From positions 1-37,459 of the forward strand of contig JADGQO010000031.1 in NCBI GenBank assembly GCA_017881725.1: a stretch of DNA of 37,459 bases, written 5' to 3'. Below are positions 14,516 to 23,596 of this stretch, piece after piece (position 1 is the stretch's first letter; each line of letters starts with the position of its first letter). Source of the DNA: Fibrobacteria bacterium (GTDB lineage Bacteria > Fibrobacterota > Fibrobacteria > UBA11236). The notes under the pieces are model-generated. The model was not told the DNA's origin. It was given only the letters and a program-made list of their open reading frames with translations, and did not search any database. The translations under genes and the position numbers were made by a program.

Positions 14516-16117
14516 CTAAGGCCCCGCCGTCAGCGCCTTGAATTCCCGCATGTTCCAAAGCAGGGAAAGCTCCCGATCCCGGATCCATTTTTGCGGTTCC
14601 GCTTGCCGATACGACTTGGATTTCTCCAACCAGGCCAACGCGCTCTTCGCGTCTTCCTTGCGGCAATAGCACTGCGCCATGCGCCAGCACGCCTTCGCGG
14701 CCAGCTTGGGCGATTCCAGCGCTTTGCCGTAATCCGCCAGGGCCGTGTCGTATTTTTCCAGGGCCTTCCAGGAATTTCCCCTTTGCAAATACGCCAGCAT
14801 CAGGGCGCCGTCGTACTCCGTGGGCGTCAGCCAGGCAATCGCTTGCGAATAAGCCGCAATCGCGCTTTCATGCTGCTTTTGATCCGCCAGCGTCACGCCC
14901 TTGCTGAGCGCCGCCAAGGCATGGCGCGGTGAAAGCGCCAGCGCGCTGTCGAAATCCGCCAGGGCGGCGTCGAGTTTTCCCGATTTGTAATAGGCCGTAC
15001 CCCGTCCGAAATAGGCGTTGGCGAAATGCAAGGTCGGATCGAATTCATAGGTTCCGCTGTCCAGTTTGATGGCCGCGGAGTAATCGGCAATCGCATCCTG
15101 CAATCGGCCCACGTCCTTATAGGTGTCCGCGCGCTTGCTGAAGGCGTCGGCGTTCGCGGGCTGGATGCGGATCGCGCGCGAGTAATCCTCAATCGCCGCG
15201 TTGGGATCATTATGAATAGCGCGCAGCACGCCGCGATTGGCCAGGGCCTGAACGCAAGTGCTGTCGAGGTCGATGGCATGGGTGTACTCCAAAATCGCGC
15301 TGTCGTATTGCTCCCGGATATAGCGGGCCTGGTCCTTGATATTCCGGTCTTTCACGTATTTGTAGCGCATCGCCATCACGGAGTTTTCATACAGGGCCGT
15401 GCCCAAGCCATCATGGGTTTTCGGATTCGCGCCATTGACCGCCAGGGAAGCGCGATAGAAACGGATCGCCGAGTCCAACGATCCCGAATACCGGAACAGA
15501 TCCGCCAGGCCCGCCAGGGCATTGACGTCGCTAGGATTTTGCGCCAGCGCGTGCCGATACCTTTCCCCCGCACCGGCATAGTCGCCGTGTTTTTTCAACT
15601 GGTCACCCTGCCGGGTCCAGTCGGCTCCGCCTGCTGGGGTCCTGTCCGACCTGCTTTCCGGCGTCGCTGCGGATGGACCGGGCTTGGTGTTGGCGGTAGC
15701 AGAAGCAGTAGCAGTGATGGGCAGGGATTTCCGCGCGGCCTTTTTTTTCGGCGCAGATACGCTCGGCGCAGGCTTGGGCGCGTTGCGCGGCGCCAGGGAT
15801 TTTTCCGCCTGCAAATAAAAGTCGATTTCCGCTCCCGATAAATCCGACCGCAACCCGCCGGCCGGTCCGCCCCGCGCTCCGGATTCGACCCCGGTGATAT
15901 CCCTGAGTAACGTGCGTGGTACCCCATTCAAAATCCGCGGAGCCAGCCACAAGCCCATCGCCGCACAAATGCTGAATGCCGCCACCAGCCACCCGATGGT
16001 TCTTTGGCTCCGATATCCCTCCAGGGAAAAAACATCGCGCCGCGCGCTCAACGCCAGCGCATATTCCCGGCTGTCGGCTAGCGGGGACGGCGTCCCTTTA
16101 TCGTTGATATGGTCCAT
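14516..16117 (-). CDS. Membrane-anchored TPR-repeat protein
   Basis: A 533-residue protein. A single membrane segment at residues ~41-59 (IGWLVAAFSICAAMGLWLA) follows a short cytoplasmic N-terminus. A low-complexity Ser/Thr/Ala/Pro linker (~100-170) leads into roughly nine tetratricopeptide repeats with the usual A..Y..AI.L.P/D pattern (YSRAIRIQPANADAFSKRA; DSALALSPRHALAALSKG). TPR arrays bind protein partners, here probably in the periplasm. ATG at 16117 has no good ribosome site; instead an inverted repeat (16122-16147) ends three bases before a second upstream ATGC, which may limit translation. Partner and pathway unknown. Confidence 0.85.
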   Translation of the reverse strand: MDHINDKGTPSPLADSREYALALSARRDVFSLEGYRSQRTIGWLVAAFSICAAMGLWLAPRILNGVPRTLLRDITGVESGARGGPAGGLRSDLSGAEIDFYLQAEKSLAPRNAPKPAPSVSAPKKKAARKSLPITATASATANTKPGPSAATPESRSDRTPAGGADWTRQGDQLKKHGDYAGAGERYRHALAQNPSDVNALAGLADLFRYSGSLDSAIRFYRASLAVNGANPKTHDGLGTALYENSVMAMRYKYVKDRNIKDQARYIREQYDSAILEYTHAIDLDSTCVQALANRGVLRAIHNDPNAAIEDYSRAIRIQPANADAFSKRADTYKDVGRLQDAIADYSAAIKLDSGTYEFDPTLHFANAYFGRGTAYYKSGKLDAALADFDSALALSPRHALAALSKGVTLADQKQHESAIAAYSQAIAWLTPTEYDGALMLAYLQRGNSWKALEKYDTALADYGKALESPKLAAKACWRMAQCYCRKEDAKSALAWLEKSKSYRQAEPQKWIRDRELSLLWNMREFKALTAGP

Positions 16118-16121
16118 GCAT

Positions 16122-16147
16122 CGGGAGAATTACTGTAAATGCTCCCG
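16122..16147 (-). promoter_or_regulatory. Hairpin just upstream of the TPR gene start
   Basis: CGGGAG and CTCCCG form a perfect 6-bp inverted repeat with a 14-base AT-rich loop, ending five bases before the ATG on the minus strand. It occupies the place of a ribosome binding site, so it could restrain translation. Confidence 0.35.
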
Positions 16148-16192
16148 AAAAAAAAGCCCCCTCGCCAAGCCAGGCGTGCTTTTATTGAGCCA

Positions 16193-16231
16193 AAGCCGCT
16201 TCTCCCCTTTGAACGGCCCCTAAAGCGGCTT
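16193..16231. repeat. Nine-bp perfect inverted repeat
   Basis: AAGCCGCTT (16193-16201) and AAGCGGCTT (16223-16231) are exact reverse complements separated by 21 bases. There is no T-run, so it is not an obvious terminator. It lies between divergent genes and could be an operator or a structured RNA element. Confidence 0.4.
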
Positions 16232-16296
16232 GATCGGTAGGTGTCAATTGATGGTGAGCCAGGGTGGCAAAATATCATGGGGATTTTCGCGTATGA

Positions 16297-16342
16297 GTAC
16301 CATGCGCTGGTTCCGTTACGGGCAGGCTCACTTGTGGGTCTG
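16297..16342 (+). repeat. Dispersed repeat, copy 5
   Basis: GTACCATGCGCTGGTTCCG, TTACGGGCAGGCTCACTTG, TGGGTC. It is located between divergent genes. Confidence 0.88.
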
Positions 16343-16447
16343 ACGGAAATCCCCCGCGTTTCATCATCCGTTTTTCCACTGAATCGATTTTTAGAATAAA
16401 ATTGGGACTGACTATAGGTCGTCGCAATCTTGAGGGAAGGCGAAGCC

Positions 16448-16579
16448 GTGACCAGTAGCTGGGAAGTATTCGAACCCAAGACCCCGGAAATCGTCTTGGC
16501 AACCGTGATCTTTGAAGATGGCGTCGAAGGCGACACCGGCTCGGTGATTATTAAGGCCAGCGACGATCCCGCGCCTTGA
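16448..16579 (+). pseudogene. Short orphan frame, possible C-terminal gene remnant
   Basis: From GTG at 16448 the frame reads VTSSWEVFEPKTPEIVLATV, then IFEDGVEGDTGSVIIKAS, ending DDPAP. The composition looks like real beta-rich coding sequence, but only ~43 codons exist, a TAG closes the frame a few codons upstream of the GTG, and there is no ribosome site. It may be the tail of a decayed gene. The rest of 16118-16615 holds the hairpins, a repeat copy and a promoter. Confidence 0.3.
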
Positions 16580-16580
16580 T

Positions 16581-16609
16581 TTGATTTTATGTAATTTCGA
16601 GGTTATAAT
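16581..16609 (+). promoter_or_regulatory. Sigma70-type promoter for the AAA_14 gene, likely leaderless
   Basis: TTGATT (16581-16586), a 17-base spacer and TATAAT (16604-16609). The expected transcription start, about seven bases downstream of the -10, coincides with the ATG at 16616. No ribosome binding site precedes that ATG. Confidence 0.6.
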
Positions 16610-16615
16610 TCGAAT

Positions 16616-17812
16616 ATGCATAAATACTTGCAGCGCAGCGTTACCCGGGCCGTAGTCCGCGCCTTGTCCGAATACCCGGTGGTGGCCTTACTGGGCCCCA
16701 GGCAATGCGGTAAATCCACGCTGGCGAAGAAAATCCTGTCCCTGCGGAGCCGCGCCGCCTACCTGGACCTTGAGCGGCCCTCCGATCGGGCCAAATTGCA
16801 GGACGCGGAAAGCTATTTCGAAACGAATTCCCGTGCGCTGATGTGCCTGGACGAGGTGCAACGTGCACCGGACATCTTCCCCATACTCCGATCGGTTTGC
16901 GACGGTCGGGGAAAGCCCGGGCAATTCCTGATCCTGGGTTCAGCTTCGCGGGACCTGCTGCGCCAGTCTTCGGAATCCCTCGCGGGCCGTGTCGCCTACC
17001 TCGAACTAACCCCCTTCTTGATCGGGGAAGTAGAAGACGGGGAAGTAGAAGATTCGGACGCCGCGACGAAACGACTTTGGCTCAGGGGCGGGTTTCCTAA
17101 AAGCTTTCAATCCAGGAGCGAAGCGGGCGGTTTCGAGTGGCGGTTGAATTTCATTCAAACATTCCTGGAAAGGGATATTCCAGCGCTGGCCCCGGGGCTT
17201 CCGGCGGCTTCCATTGGCAGGCTTTGGTCGATGTGCGCCCATCTGCACGGCCAGTCCCTCAACTTCTCGAACCTGGCGGCGGCCATGGGAGTGAGCGACA
17301 ATACCATTCGGAATTGGCTGGATCTTTTATCGGGTGCGTTCGCCGTCAGACTGCTTCCGCCCTTCGCAGCCAACTTGGGCAAGCGATTGGTGAAAGCGCC
17401 CAAGCTATACATCCGCGATTCGGGCTTGCTCCACGCCCTGCTCTCCATCGAAACCATGGAAGAACTTCACGGGCATCCCGCTTATGGGGCCTCGTGGGAG
17501 GGATTCGCGCTGGAGAACGTGTTGGCTAGGATTCGGCCCGGCATCAAGGCTTCCTTCTATCGTGACTCGAACGGATCGGAAATCGATCTCATCCTCGAGA
17601 AGGGACAAAAACGGCTGGCGATTGAATTCAAAGCAGGAACCTCCCCGACGGTAACGCGTCCATTCCTGAATGCGTTGGAAACGTTGGGGAATCCGAAAGC
17701 GATTATCGTAAGCAGGGCGCCGGAGACTTTTCCGGTTTCCAAAGGCATTTTCGCGATGCCATTGAGGGAAATGCTGAAGTCGGGGCTAGCTTCAAATTTC
17801 CTGGATGGATAA
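16616..17812 (+). CDS. AAA_14 / DUF4143 family ATPase
   Basis: A 398-residue protein with Walker A GPRQCGKST (residues 27-35), Walker B ALMCLDEVQRAPD (~74-86) and sensor-like LILGSASRDLL. The C-terminal DUF4143 region is nuclease-like: EGFALENVLARI, then FYRDSNGSEIDLIL and LAIEFKAG, a D..E.K pattern of the PD-(D/E)xK type. These proteins are widespread, often horizontally acquired, and their function is unsettled; they recur near defence and toxin loci. A 15-base direct duplication inside the gene gives GEVEDGEVED (~140-149). A consensus promoter abuts the start codon. A repeat copy lies five bases after the stop. Confidence 0.9.
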   Translation: MHKYLQRSVTRAVVRALSEYPVVALLGPRQCGKSTLAKKILSLRSRAAYLDLERPSDRAKLQDAESYFETNSRALMCLDEVQRAPDIFPILRSVCDGRGKPGQFLILGSASRDLLRQSSESLAGRVAYLELTPFLIGEVEDGEVEDSDAATKRLWLRGGFPKSFQSRSEAGGFEWRLNFIQTFLERDIPALAPGLPAASIGRLWSMCAHLHGQSLNFSNLAAAMGVSDNTIRNWLDLLSGAFAVRLLPPFAANLGKRLVKAPKLYIRDSGLLHALLSIETMEELHGHPAYGASWEGFALENVLARIRPGIKASFYRDSNGSEIDLILEKGQKRLAIEFKAGTSPTVTRPFLNALETLGNPKAIIVSRAPETFPVSKGIFAMPLREMLKSGLASNFLDG

Positions 17813-17817
17813 GGGCG

Positions 17818-17882
17818 GACCCGATGTTTCATCAGACCCGTGCTGTGGTTCCGTAACGGGCAGGCTCACTTCCGGGTCTGAC
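17818..17882 (+). repeat. Dispersed repeat, long form, copy 6
   Basis: GACCCGATGTTTCATC (5' hairpin), AGACCCGTGCTGTGGTTCCG, TAACGGGCAGGCTCACTTC, CGGGTCTGA. Here the outer ends CAGACCC and GGGTCTG pair better than the inner stem. It lies between convergent genes. Confidence 0.88.
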
Positions 17883-17911
17883 GCGCTGAAGCAGCCGCGC
17901 CGAGGTTTTCG

Positions 17912-18796
17912 CTACTCCGGGCAATCCATGGGAATCGCCGAGAAGGTTCCGATTTGCATGCCGTTCACGCCCTGAATGGTTCCGTTCAAAATCGAATTGT
18001 CTTGTTGAAACGGACCTTGATAATTCCAGGCGCCGTTCACAGTGTGGTCGACGGTGAATCCCGCCATGCCCCATTTCCGGTCCGCCCAGATATTGGAAAC
18101 CGTGTCGGCGGCATGGCCATCCCAATTAATCTCGCCGGTGGTTCCGTCGCCCGCGCCGGTATCAACGCGCAAGACTCCGGAGCCGGTATCGGCATTGGCG
18201 AGGGCACGATGAATCCCCCAACACACGCTGAGCACACGTAGGGAAATGGGAGTGGTAACGGCGCAGACCGAAGAAGGCAAGCCTTCCACTGTGACGCAAA
18301 TCGCGGCGTCACCGACCGCCGTGCTTTTTAAGTCCAGGTTCACATCAACCATTTGATCCGCAGCAATGATGGCCGTGACAGAACCGGCATGAGTCACATC
18401 GCCCGCGACCGTCACCAAATGGCCGCTAAATTGAGCTTCTCCAACGGGAAGATGGTCGACGACGAGCGGACCGTTAAATGTCTGCAAGTTCCAACTCCGG
18501 ATGAGCGGCGCGTTTCGACCGGGAATGTCGATGGTGAGCACGAAGGTGCATCCAAATACGGCTCCAGGTTGGCTGGACGATTTGACCAACGATCCGGCGG
18601 GAAATGCGGGCAGGCGAATGACGGCTTTTCCGGTTCGCGTCAGGGTCGGCGCGTCTACGGAAATGGACGTCGATGTGGACGGGGATGAAGCGGAAGCGGA
18701 GGACTCCGGCTGACTGGGAAGGTTGCAAGCTCCCAGAAAAACGCCGAGTAGGCCTGCACTGAGAATTTTCTTTTGGCTTGACGAGAATACGGACAC
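17912..18796 (-). CDS. Lipoprotein, unknown function
   Basis: A 294-residue protein with a lipoprotein signal (ILSAGLLGVFLGAC, Cys24) and a Ser/Thr linker, then a beta-rich region with a paired-cysteine pattern (VFGCTFVLTIDI; AAICVTVEGLPSSVCAVTT; SVCWGIH; MDCPE at the end). Middle segments such as PVGEAQFSGHLVTVAGDVTH and VNLDLKSTAV resemble Ig-like outer-surface domains. The start is GTG at 18796 with AAAGGGG upstream. Not recognised by name; the even pattern of cysteines suggests disulfide-stabilised extracellular folds. It is preceded by a plausible promoter and followed by a repeat copy. Confidence 0.7.
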   Translation of the reverse strand: MSVFSSSQKKILSAGLLGVFLGACNLPSQPESSASASSPSTSTSISVDAPTLTRTGKAVIRLPAFPAGSLVKSSSQPGAVFGCTFVLTIDIPGRNAPLIRSWNLQTFNGPLVVDHLPVGEAQFSGHLVTVAGDVTHAGSVTAIIAADQMVDVNLDLKSTAVGDAAICVTVEGLPSSVCAVTTPISLRVLSVCWGIHRALANADTGSGVLRVDTGAGDGTTGEINWDGHAADTVSNIWADRKWGMAGFTVDHTVNGAWNYQGPFQQDNSILNGTIQGVNGMQIGTFSAIPMDCPE

Positions 18797-18866
18797 GGTG
18801 AACCCCTTTCGTCTGAAAGGAACCGCAGAGTACCTTACAGACCATTAACTGGTTCGGAAAGTAGTC

Positions 18867-18895
18867 TTTACACGCATGTCGTCAATATTAATCAA
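18867..18895 (-). promoter_or_regulatory. Possible promoter of the lipoprotein gene
   Basis: On the minus strand: TTGATT (18895-18890), a 17-base spacer and TGTAAA (18872-18867). The start site would be near 18860, giving a leader of about 65 bases. The -35 hexamer is identical to that of the AAA_14 promoter. Confidence 0.35.
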
Positions 18896-19074
18896 TGAAG
18901 GTATAGTGGAAACCTGATTTTAGCATGAGAAAAATGTTAAATATGTGTAAAATATCAGCACGAGTTACTTCCCCGCATGGGTCAAATTAAGCAAATTAGG
19001 GCAGATTATGACCAAGGGTTTAAATCGGAAGGTTTTCGCGATTCTTTTTGTTTCCCCGTCGTTACAAACCTTCT

Positions 19075-19111
19075 TTCCTAGCGCATAGGTCAAAGTTCCT
19101 AGTGCAAAGGT
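19075..19111 (+). promoter_or_regulatory. Tandem operator-like repeats upstream of kaiC
   Basis: TTCCTAGCGCATAGGT (19075-19090) and TTCCTAGTGCAAAGGT (19096-19111) match at 14 of 16 positions with a 21-bp period, i.e. two helical turns. The first copy is itself palindromic (CCTA-5-TAGG). This is the pattern of two adjacent sites for a dimeric regulator, 85 bases upstream of the kaiC start. The remainder of 18841-19195 is AT-rich without a gene. Confidence 0.5.
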
Positions 19112-19195
19112 TTATGAGGTCAACGCATTTTCATCCGACTTTCCGCCGCGACAATGAATGGGTTCTTTTTTCAGCAGCCAGCCCCCAGGAGTTAG

Positions 19196-20968
19196 ATGAG
19201 GCAAATCGACACCGCCATAGCGCCCCAGGACATTCTCAAGAAAACGCCCACCGGCATCGCCGGCTTGGACGAAATCACCCACGGAGGGCTTCCCAAGGGA
19301 CGTCCCACCTTGCTGTGCGGCGGCGCGGGATGCGGTAAAACCATTTTCGGTTTGGAATTCCTGGTCAATGGGATCGAAGAGTACGGCGAGCCGGGAATTT
19401 TCCTGGCCTTCGAGGAGACTGCGGAGGATTTGGCCCAGAACGTGTCTTCCCTGGGTTTCAACCTGAGGACGCTGGAAGAGACGAAAAAGCTGATCGTGGA
19501 TTATATCCATGTGGACCGCAGCGAAATCTCCGTAGCCGGCGCTTACGATTTGGAAGGCCTGTTCATTCGCCTGCAAGCCTCGGTAGACGCCATCGGCGCC
19601 AAGCGCGTCGTGGTGGACACGCTGGAAACCATCTTCAGCGGCTTCGACAATCAGGCCTTGTTACGCACCGAACTGCGCAGGCTTTTCCGTTGGTTCAAGG
19701 ATCGCGGCTTGACCGTCATCATCACCGCCGAGCGCGGCGAGGGCTCGCTCACCCGAGCGGGCCTGGAAGAATACGTCTCCGATTGCGTCATCATGCTCGA
19801 TCACCGCGTCAATGATCAGCTTTCCACGCGCCGTTTGCGGGTCGTCAAATACCGGGGCTCCGTGCACGGCACCAATGAATACCCCTTCCTCATCGACGAC
19901 AAAGGCATTTCGGTTCTGCCGCTCTCCGCCTTGGGCTTAAACCATCTAGTCTCCGACGCGCGAATCTCCTCCGGCGTCCCCAAGTTGGACGAAATGCTGG
20001 AGGGCAAAGGCTATTTCCGAGGCAGCACCATACTCGTTTCCGGCACGGCGGGCAGCGGCAAGACCAGTCTCTCCTGCATCCTGGCGGAAGCCACCTGCCG
20101 GGGCGGGGAACGCTGCCTGTATTTCGCATTTGAAGAATCGCCCAGCCAGATCATGCGCAACATGCATTCCATCGGCCTGGACCTCAAGCAATGGCAGGAC
20201 AAGGGCCTCCTCCAATTCCACGCCTCGCGCCCGTCCCTGCACGGTTTGGAAATGCATCTGGTGCAAATCATGCGGATGGTCAGCGAATTCAAGCCGGCCC
20301 TGGTCATCATCGATCCCATTTCCAATCTCATCGACATGGGATCCACGGCGGAAATCAATTCCATTTTGATCCGCCTCATCGATCATCTCAAGACCTTGCA
20401 AATCACCACCTTCATCAGCAACCTCACGGCGGGAGAAGCTTCGTCCTCACAATCCACGGAGGTGAGTATTTCCTCCCTCATCGATACCTGGCTGTTCGTG
20501 CAGGACATCGAATCGAGCGGCGAACGCAACCGCGGCCTCTACGTGCTCAAGTCCCGGGGCATGGCGCACTCCAACCAAATCCGCGAGTTCCAGCTCACAG
20601 ACAACGGGATCAATCTCCAGGAGGTCTACCAGGGCCCGGGAGGCGTGTTAACCGGATCGTTACGTCTCAGCCAGGAAAGCGAGGAGAAAGCCACGGCCCT
20701 GCTGCTCGATCAGGAGATTAACTCCCAACAAATGCAGCTTGAGCGCAAGCGCAACGCCATGGACGCGCGCGTGGCGGCGCTGCAAGCCGAACTGCAAGCG
20801 GAAGAGGAAGAGCTCAAGCGGCACATCCTCATCAAAAAGGCGGAGCAGAAACAGTTGAACAAGGATCGCTCCGACATGGGCCAACGCAGGCAGGGCGGTC
20901 TGGACAACACGGGGCAGACCGGACAAAGCGGGCGAAGCTTGGAAAAGGAGGGGATCAATCATGTATAG
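19196..20968 (+). CDS. kaiC: KaiC-like double-domain ATPase/autokinase
   Basis: A 590-residue protein with two RecA-like domains. CI has Walker A GGAGCGKT (42-49) and catalytic pair FEET (Glu73-Glu74). CII has Walker A GTAGSGKT (283-290) and FEES (Glu313-Glu314). The CII phosphorylation loop aligns with cyanobacterial TDSHIST: here TEVSISS, so Thr421, Ser426 and Ser427 stand for T426, S431 and T432, and autophosphorylation is plausible. A C-terminal extension (~495-560) is a charged coiled coil ([16 protein letters not shown]). AGGAG lies before ATG at 19196. It overlaps the kaiB-like start by eight bases and is followed by a hybrid kinase. No KaiA is present, as in most non-cyanobacterial kai loci. 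Confidence 0.93.
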   Translation: MRQIDTAIAPQDILKKTPTGIAGLDEITHGGLPKGRPTLLCGGAGCGKTIFGLEFLVNGIEEYGEPGIFLAFEETAEDLAQNVSSLGFNLRTLEETKKLIVDYIHVDRSEISVAGAYDLEGLFIRLQASVDAIGAKRVVVDTLETIFSGFDNQALLRTELRRLFRWFKDRGLTVIITAERGEGSLTRAGLEEYVSDCVIMLDHRVNDQLSTRRLRVVKYRGSVHGTNEYPFLIDDKGISVLPLSALGLNHLVSDARISSGVPKLDEMLEGKGYFRGSTILVSGTAGSGKTSLSCILAEATCRGGERCLYFAFEESPSQIMRNMHSIGLDLKQWQDKGLLQFHASRPSLHGLEMHLVQIMRMVSEFKPALVIIDPISNLIDMGSTAEINSILIRLIDHLKTLQITTFISNLTAGEASSSQSTEVSISSLIDTWLFVQDIESSGERNRGLYVLKSRGMAHSNQIREFQLTDNGINLQEVYQGPGGVLTGSLRLSQESEEKATALLLDQEINSQQMQLERKRNAMDARVAALQAELQAEEEELKRHILIKKAEQKQLNKDRSDMGQRRQGGLDNTGQTGQSGRSLEKEGINHV

Positions 20969-21431
20969 CCCAGATGGTGACCGTTCCTCGGGCGAAAGGC
21001 ATTCCACCGCGCCCACCGCGCCCACCGCGCCCACAGCGCGAACTTTTGGCGCGCCGAAGGCTTCCTCCTCGTCCAGCCTTCGCGAAGAACGCTTCACGCT
21101 CCGGCTGTATATAGCTGGGCAAACGCCCAGGTCCGTGACGGCCTTGGCCAATCTGCGGAAACTGTGCGAGGAGTTTTTGCCGGGCCGGTATGATTTGGAG
21201 ATCATCGATCTCATCCAGAATCCGAAACGGGCCCGCACGGATCAAATCCTGGCCATCCCGACCTTGGTGCGGAGCCTGCCCATCCCGATAGCGCGCATCA
21301 TCGGCGATCTCAGCGATACGGATCAAGTGCTGCTGGGACTCAATATTCAAAGGCACACCGCCGCCTGGGACCCGGAAGCCCGGAAGCCCGGAAGCCCGGA
21401 AGCCCGGAAGCCCGGAAGTGTGAAACCCTGA
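20961..21431 (+). CDS. kaiB: KaiB-like protein with repeat-encoded tails
   Basis: A 156-residue protein. The thioredoxin-like KaiB domain spans ~46-130: [19 protein letters not shown], then [40 protein letters not shown], matching KaiB closely. The ~45-residue N-terminal extension is low complexity ([11 protein letters not shown] from a 9-bp tandem repeat). The C-terminal extension PEARKPGS, repeated three times, comes from six copies of an 8-bp unit (21371-21418). The start overlaps the kaiC end with a strong site (AGGAGGGG). KaiB-family proteins bind KaiC and can change fold. Both extensions are absent from usual ~100-residue KaiB. Confidence 0.88.
   Translation: MYSPDGDRSSGERHSTAPTAPTAPTARTFGAPKASSSSSLREERFTLRLYIAGQTPRSVTALANLRKLCEEFLPGRYDLEIIDLIQNPKRARTDQILAIPTLVRSLPIPIARIIGDLSDTDQVLLGLNIQRHTAAWDPEARKPGSPEARKPGSVKP
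21371..21418 (+). repeat. Octanucleotide tandem repeat (CCCGGAAG x6) inside the kaiB-like gene
   Basis: Six perfect copies of CCCGGAAG, 48 bp. Eight is not a multiple of three, so gain or loss of one unit shifts the frame of the last residues and moves the stop relative to the following kinase gene. Confidence 0.9.
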
Positions 21432-21448
21432 AAGCCCGAAAGCTGTAA

Positions 21449-23461
21449 ATGCCGATTCGTTTGCTTTTTGATTCCATCATCGATCATTCCATAGGCGCCA
21501 CGGTTATCCTGGACGGCGAGGGCGTGATCTTGCGGTCCAGCGCAGCCGTGGAGCAACTGCTCCTGGAAAATCCCACGGGACGCTTTTTCGACGACGCGTT
21601 CCCCTTATGGCTAATCGATCCGGACGGCGACGCGGAAAACACCGTTCCCGACCGATTCTTGATTCGCCATGTGTTGGACGGCGCCGCCGTGAACGGATTG
21701 CAAGCCATCTTCAATCGCAAGGACGGAACCGCCTTCAGCTTGCTGATGGCCGCCAAGCCGCTCGCGCCCAACGGAGGCTTGTTCAAAGGCGCCGTGGTCT
21801 CCTTGATGGATTTAACTCCGCTCAAAATAGCGGAAGTGCAATTGGTGGTACTCAACCAACAGTTGCGTTACCATTTCGAACTGATCAAGACCATAACCGA
21901 CAACACCTCCGAAGCGCTGTTCCTGACCGACTTGGAAGGCGGCGTCAACTTCATCAACCCGGCCGCCGAAAAAAAATTCGGCTGGACGGCGGATAATCTC
22001 ATCGGGAAAAACCTGCATCAAGCCATGCATCCCCGTCACGATCCGGTGGATTCGCCCGCGCAAGCCTGCCCGCTCTGCCGGACCGGCGACACCATCGTAT
22101 CGGAAATCCGGGAGGACGTTTTCGCGGATGCCAACGGAAAATCCCTTTCCGTGTGTTATTCCAAATCCCCGGTCATCAATTACGGCAAGATCACCGGCGC
22201 CGTGTACAGCGTCAGGGACATCTCCGAAAGGAAATTGTCCGAAGCCGCCTTGCGCCTCAGCGAGGAAAAGCTGCGGCAATCCCAGAAGATGGAAGCCATC
22301 GGACGCCTGGCCGGCGGCATCGCGCACGACTTCAACAATCTCCTCACCGCCATCAATGGCTACGCCGCGCTGGGCCTGGAGCGGTTGGATCCGGACCCCA
22401 CCATGCGCATCTATTTGGAAGAAATCCGGGGCTCCGGAGAACGCGCCGCCGTCCTCACCAGCCAATTGCTTTCTTACAGCCGCAAGCAAATGCTCTCCTT
22501 TAAAGTCGTCGATTTGAACGACGTCGTGAAGGACACGCTGTCCCTGGTGAGGCGCACCTTGGGCGAGAACATCCAGTTCCAGGTGGAGCTGCATCCGGGC
22601 GCGTGCGTCGTGAACGTGGACGCCAACCATATCCAGCAGGTCATCGTCAACATGGCGATCAACGCCCGCGACGCCATGCCCAATGGGGGAACCTTGCGCC
22701 TCGAGACCAAGCCCTGGTCCATCATGGCTGCCGTCCGCGCTGCCATCCCGGATACTGAAGACGGCGCGCAACCCGGCGACTATATCCAATTCTGCATCAC
22801 CGATGACGGCCATGGCATGGACCCATCCGTCCTGGCCCATCTGTTCGAGCCCTTCTTCACCACCAAGGAGGTTGGCAAGGGCACGGGGCTGGGGCTCTCC
22901 ATGGCCTATGGCATCGTCAAGCAACACCGCGGGCACATCCAAGTTTCCAGCGAAGTCGGCAAGGGCTCTTCGTTCAAACTCCTTTTCCCCGTCGCCCGCC
23001 GCGCCCAACCATCCGAATCCATCCGGCCCTTACCTGCCGCCGCCGCCGCCGCCGCCGCCGCACGTGGCGACGAAACCGTGCTCCTGGTAGAGGACGAGGA
23101 AGCGGTATTGAGCCTCCTGCGCAAGGTGCTTACCGACAACGGATATAAGGTGTTGGAAGCCATGAACGGCGTGGACGCCTTGGAGGTTTCCGACGCCTAC
23201 CCGGGTCCGGTGCATCTTTTGGTGACCGACGTCTTGATGAGCCGCATGGGCGGACACGAATTAGGCGAGGCGCTCAAGCTTAGGCGGCCGGACATGCCGC
23301 AAATTTTCATTTCCGGATACAACGAGGACTCCTTCTTGCATCGTGATATTCGTGACGATAGAATACTTTTTCTGCAAAAGCCGTTCACGCCCATGGCTTT
23401 GGTCCGCTTGGTGCGGAAAACCCTGGACCACGAGCGGGCGACGGCGGTTTTACCTACCTAG
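21449..23461 (+). CDS. PAS-containing hybrid histidine kinase with receiver domain
   Basis: A 670-residue soluble sensor. One degenerate PAS-like region lies near 10-125; a second PAS spans ~145-265 and contains a Cys pair (CPLCRTGD). The dimerisation/phosphoacceptor helix has His293 in [11 protein letters not shown]. The ATPase domain has [11 protein letters not shown] (N box), DDGHGMD (G1), [20 protein letters not shown] (F/G2). A polyalanine linker (GCC run, ~23036-23060) precedes a receiver with phospho-acceptor Asp594 in VTDVLM and Lys in LQKPFTP. It starts 17 bases after kaiB. kaiC-kaiB-kinase clusters are known in many bacteria, where the kinase is the likely output or input partner (inference). 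No DNA-binding regulator is nearby. Confidence 0.93.
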   Translation: MPIRLLFDSIIDHSIGATVILDGEGVILRSSAAVEQLLLENPTGRFFDDAFPLWLIDPDGDAENTVPDRFLIRHVLDGAAVNGLQAIFNRKDGTAFSLLMAAKPLAPNGGLFKGAVVSLMDLTPLKIAEVQLVVLNQQLRYHFELIKTITDNTSEALFLTDLEGGVNFINPAAEKKFGWTADNLIGKNLHQAMHPRHDPVDSPAQACPLCRTGDTIVSEIREDVFADANGKSLSVCYSKSPVINYGKITGAVYSVRDISERKLSEAALRLSEEKLRQSQKMEAIGRLAGGIAHDFNNLLTAINGYAALGLERLDPDPTMRIYLEEIRGSGERAAVLTSQLLSYSRKQMLSFKVVDLNDVVKDTLSLVRRTLGENIQFQVELHPGACVVNVDANHIQQVIVNMAINARDAMPNGGTLRLETKPWSIMAAVRAAIPDTEDGAQPGDYIQFCITDDGHGMDPSVLAHLFEPFFTTKEVGKGTGLGLSMAYGIVKQHRGHIQVSSEVGKGSSFKLLFPVARRAQPSESIRPLPAAAAAAAAARGDETVLLVEDEEAVLSLLRKVLTDNGYKVLEAMNGVDALEVSDAYPGPVHLLVTDVLMSRMGGHELGEALKLRRPDMPQIFISGYNEDSFLHRDIRDDRILFLQKPFTPMALVRLVRKTLDHERATAVLPT

Positions 23462-23596
23462 CCCAGCGCACCCCTGTCCAATCACCCTCTCATTGGGCCA
23501 AAAAACCACCTCAGCCCGGGCGATGGGGTGAAATCCGATGTCGATAACGCAAAACGGCGCTACTTTGGGAAAGGTTGGACTTCGCAAGGGGAGAGC

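Noticed and set aside
23540-23595. Possible c-di-GMP (GEMM-I-like) riboswitch before the deacetylase gene
   Set aside because: It has ACGCAAA...GGGAAAGG...CGCAAGG elements in roughly the right order, but no GNRA-loop stem can be drawn, the second helix is absent, and the start codon is too close.
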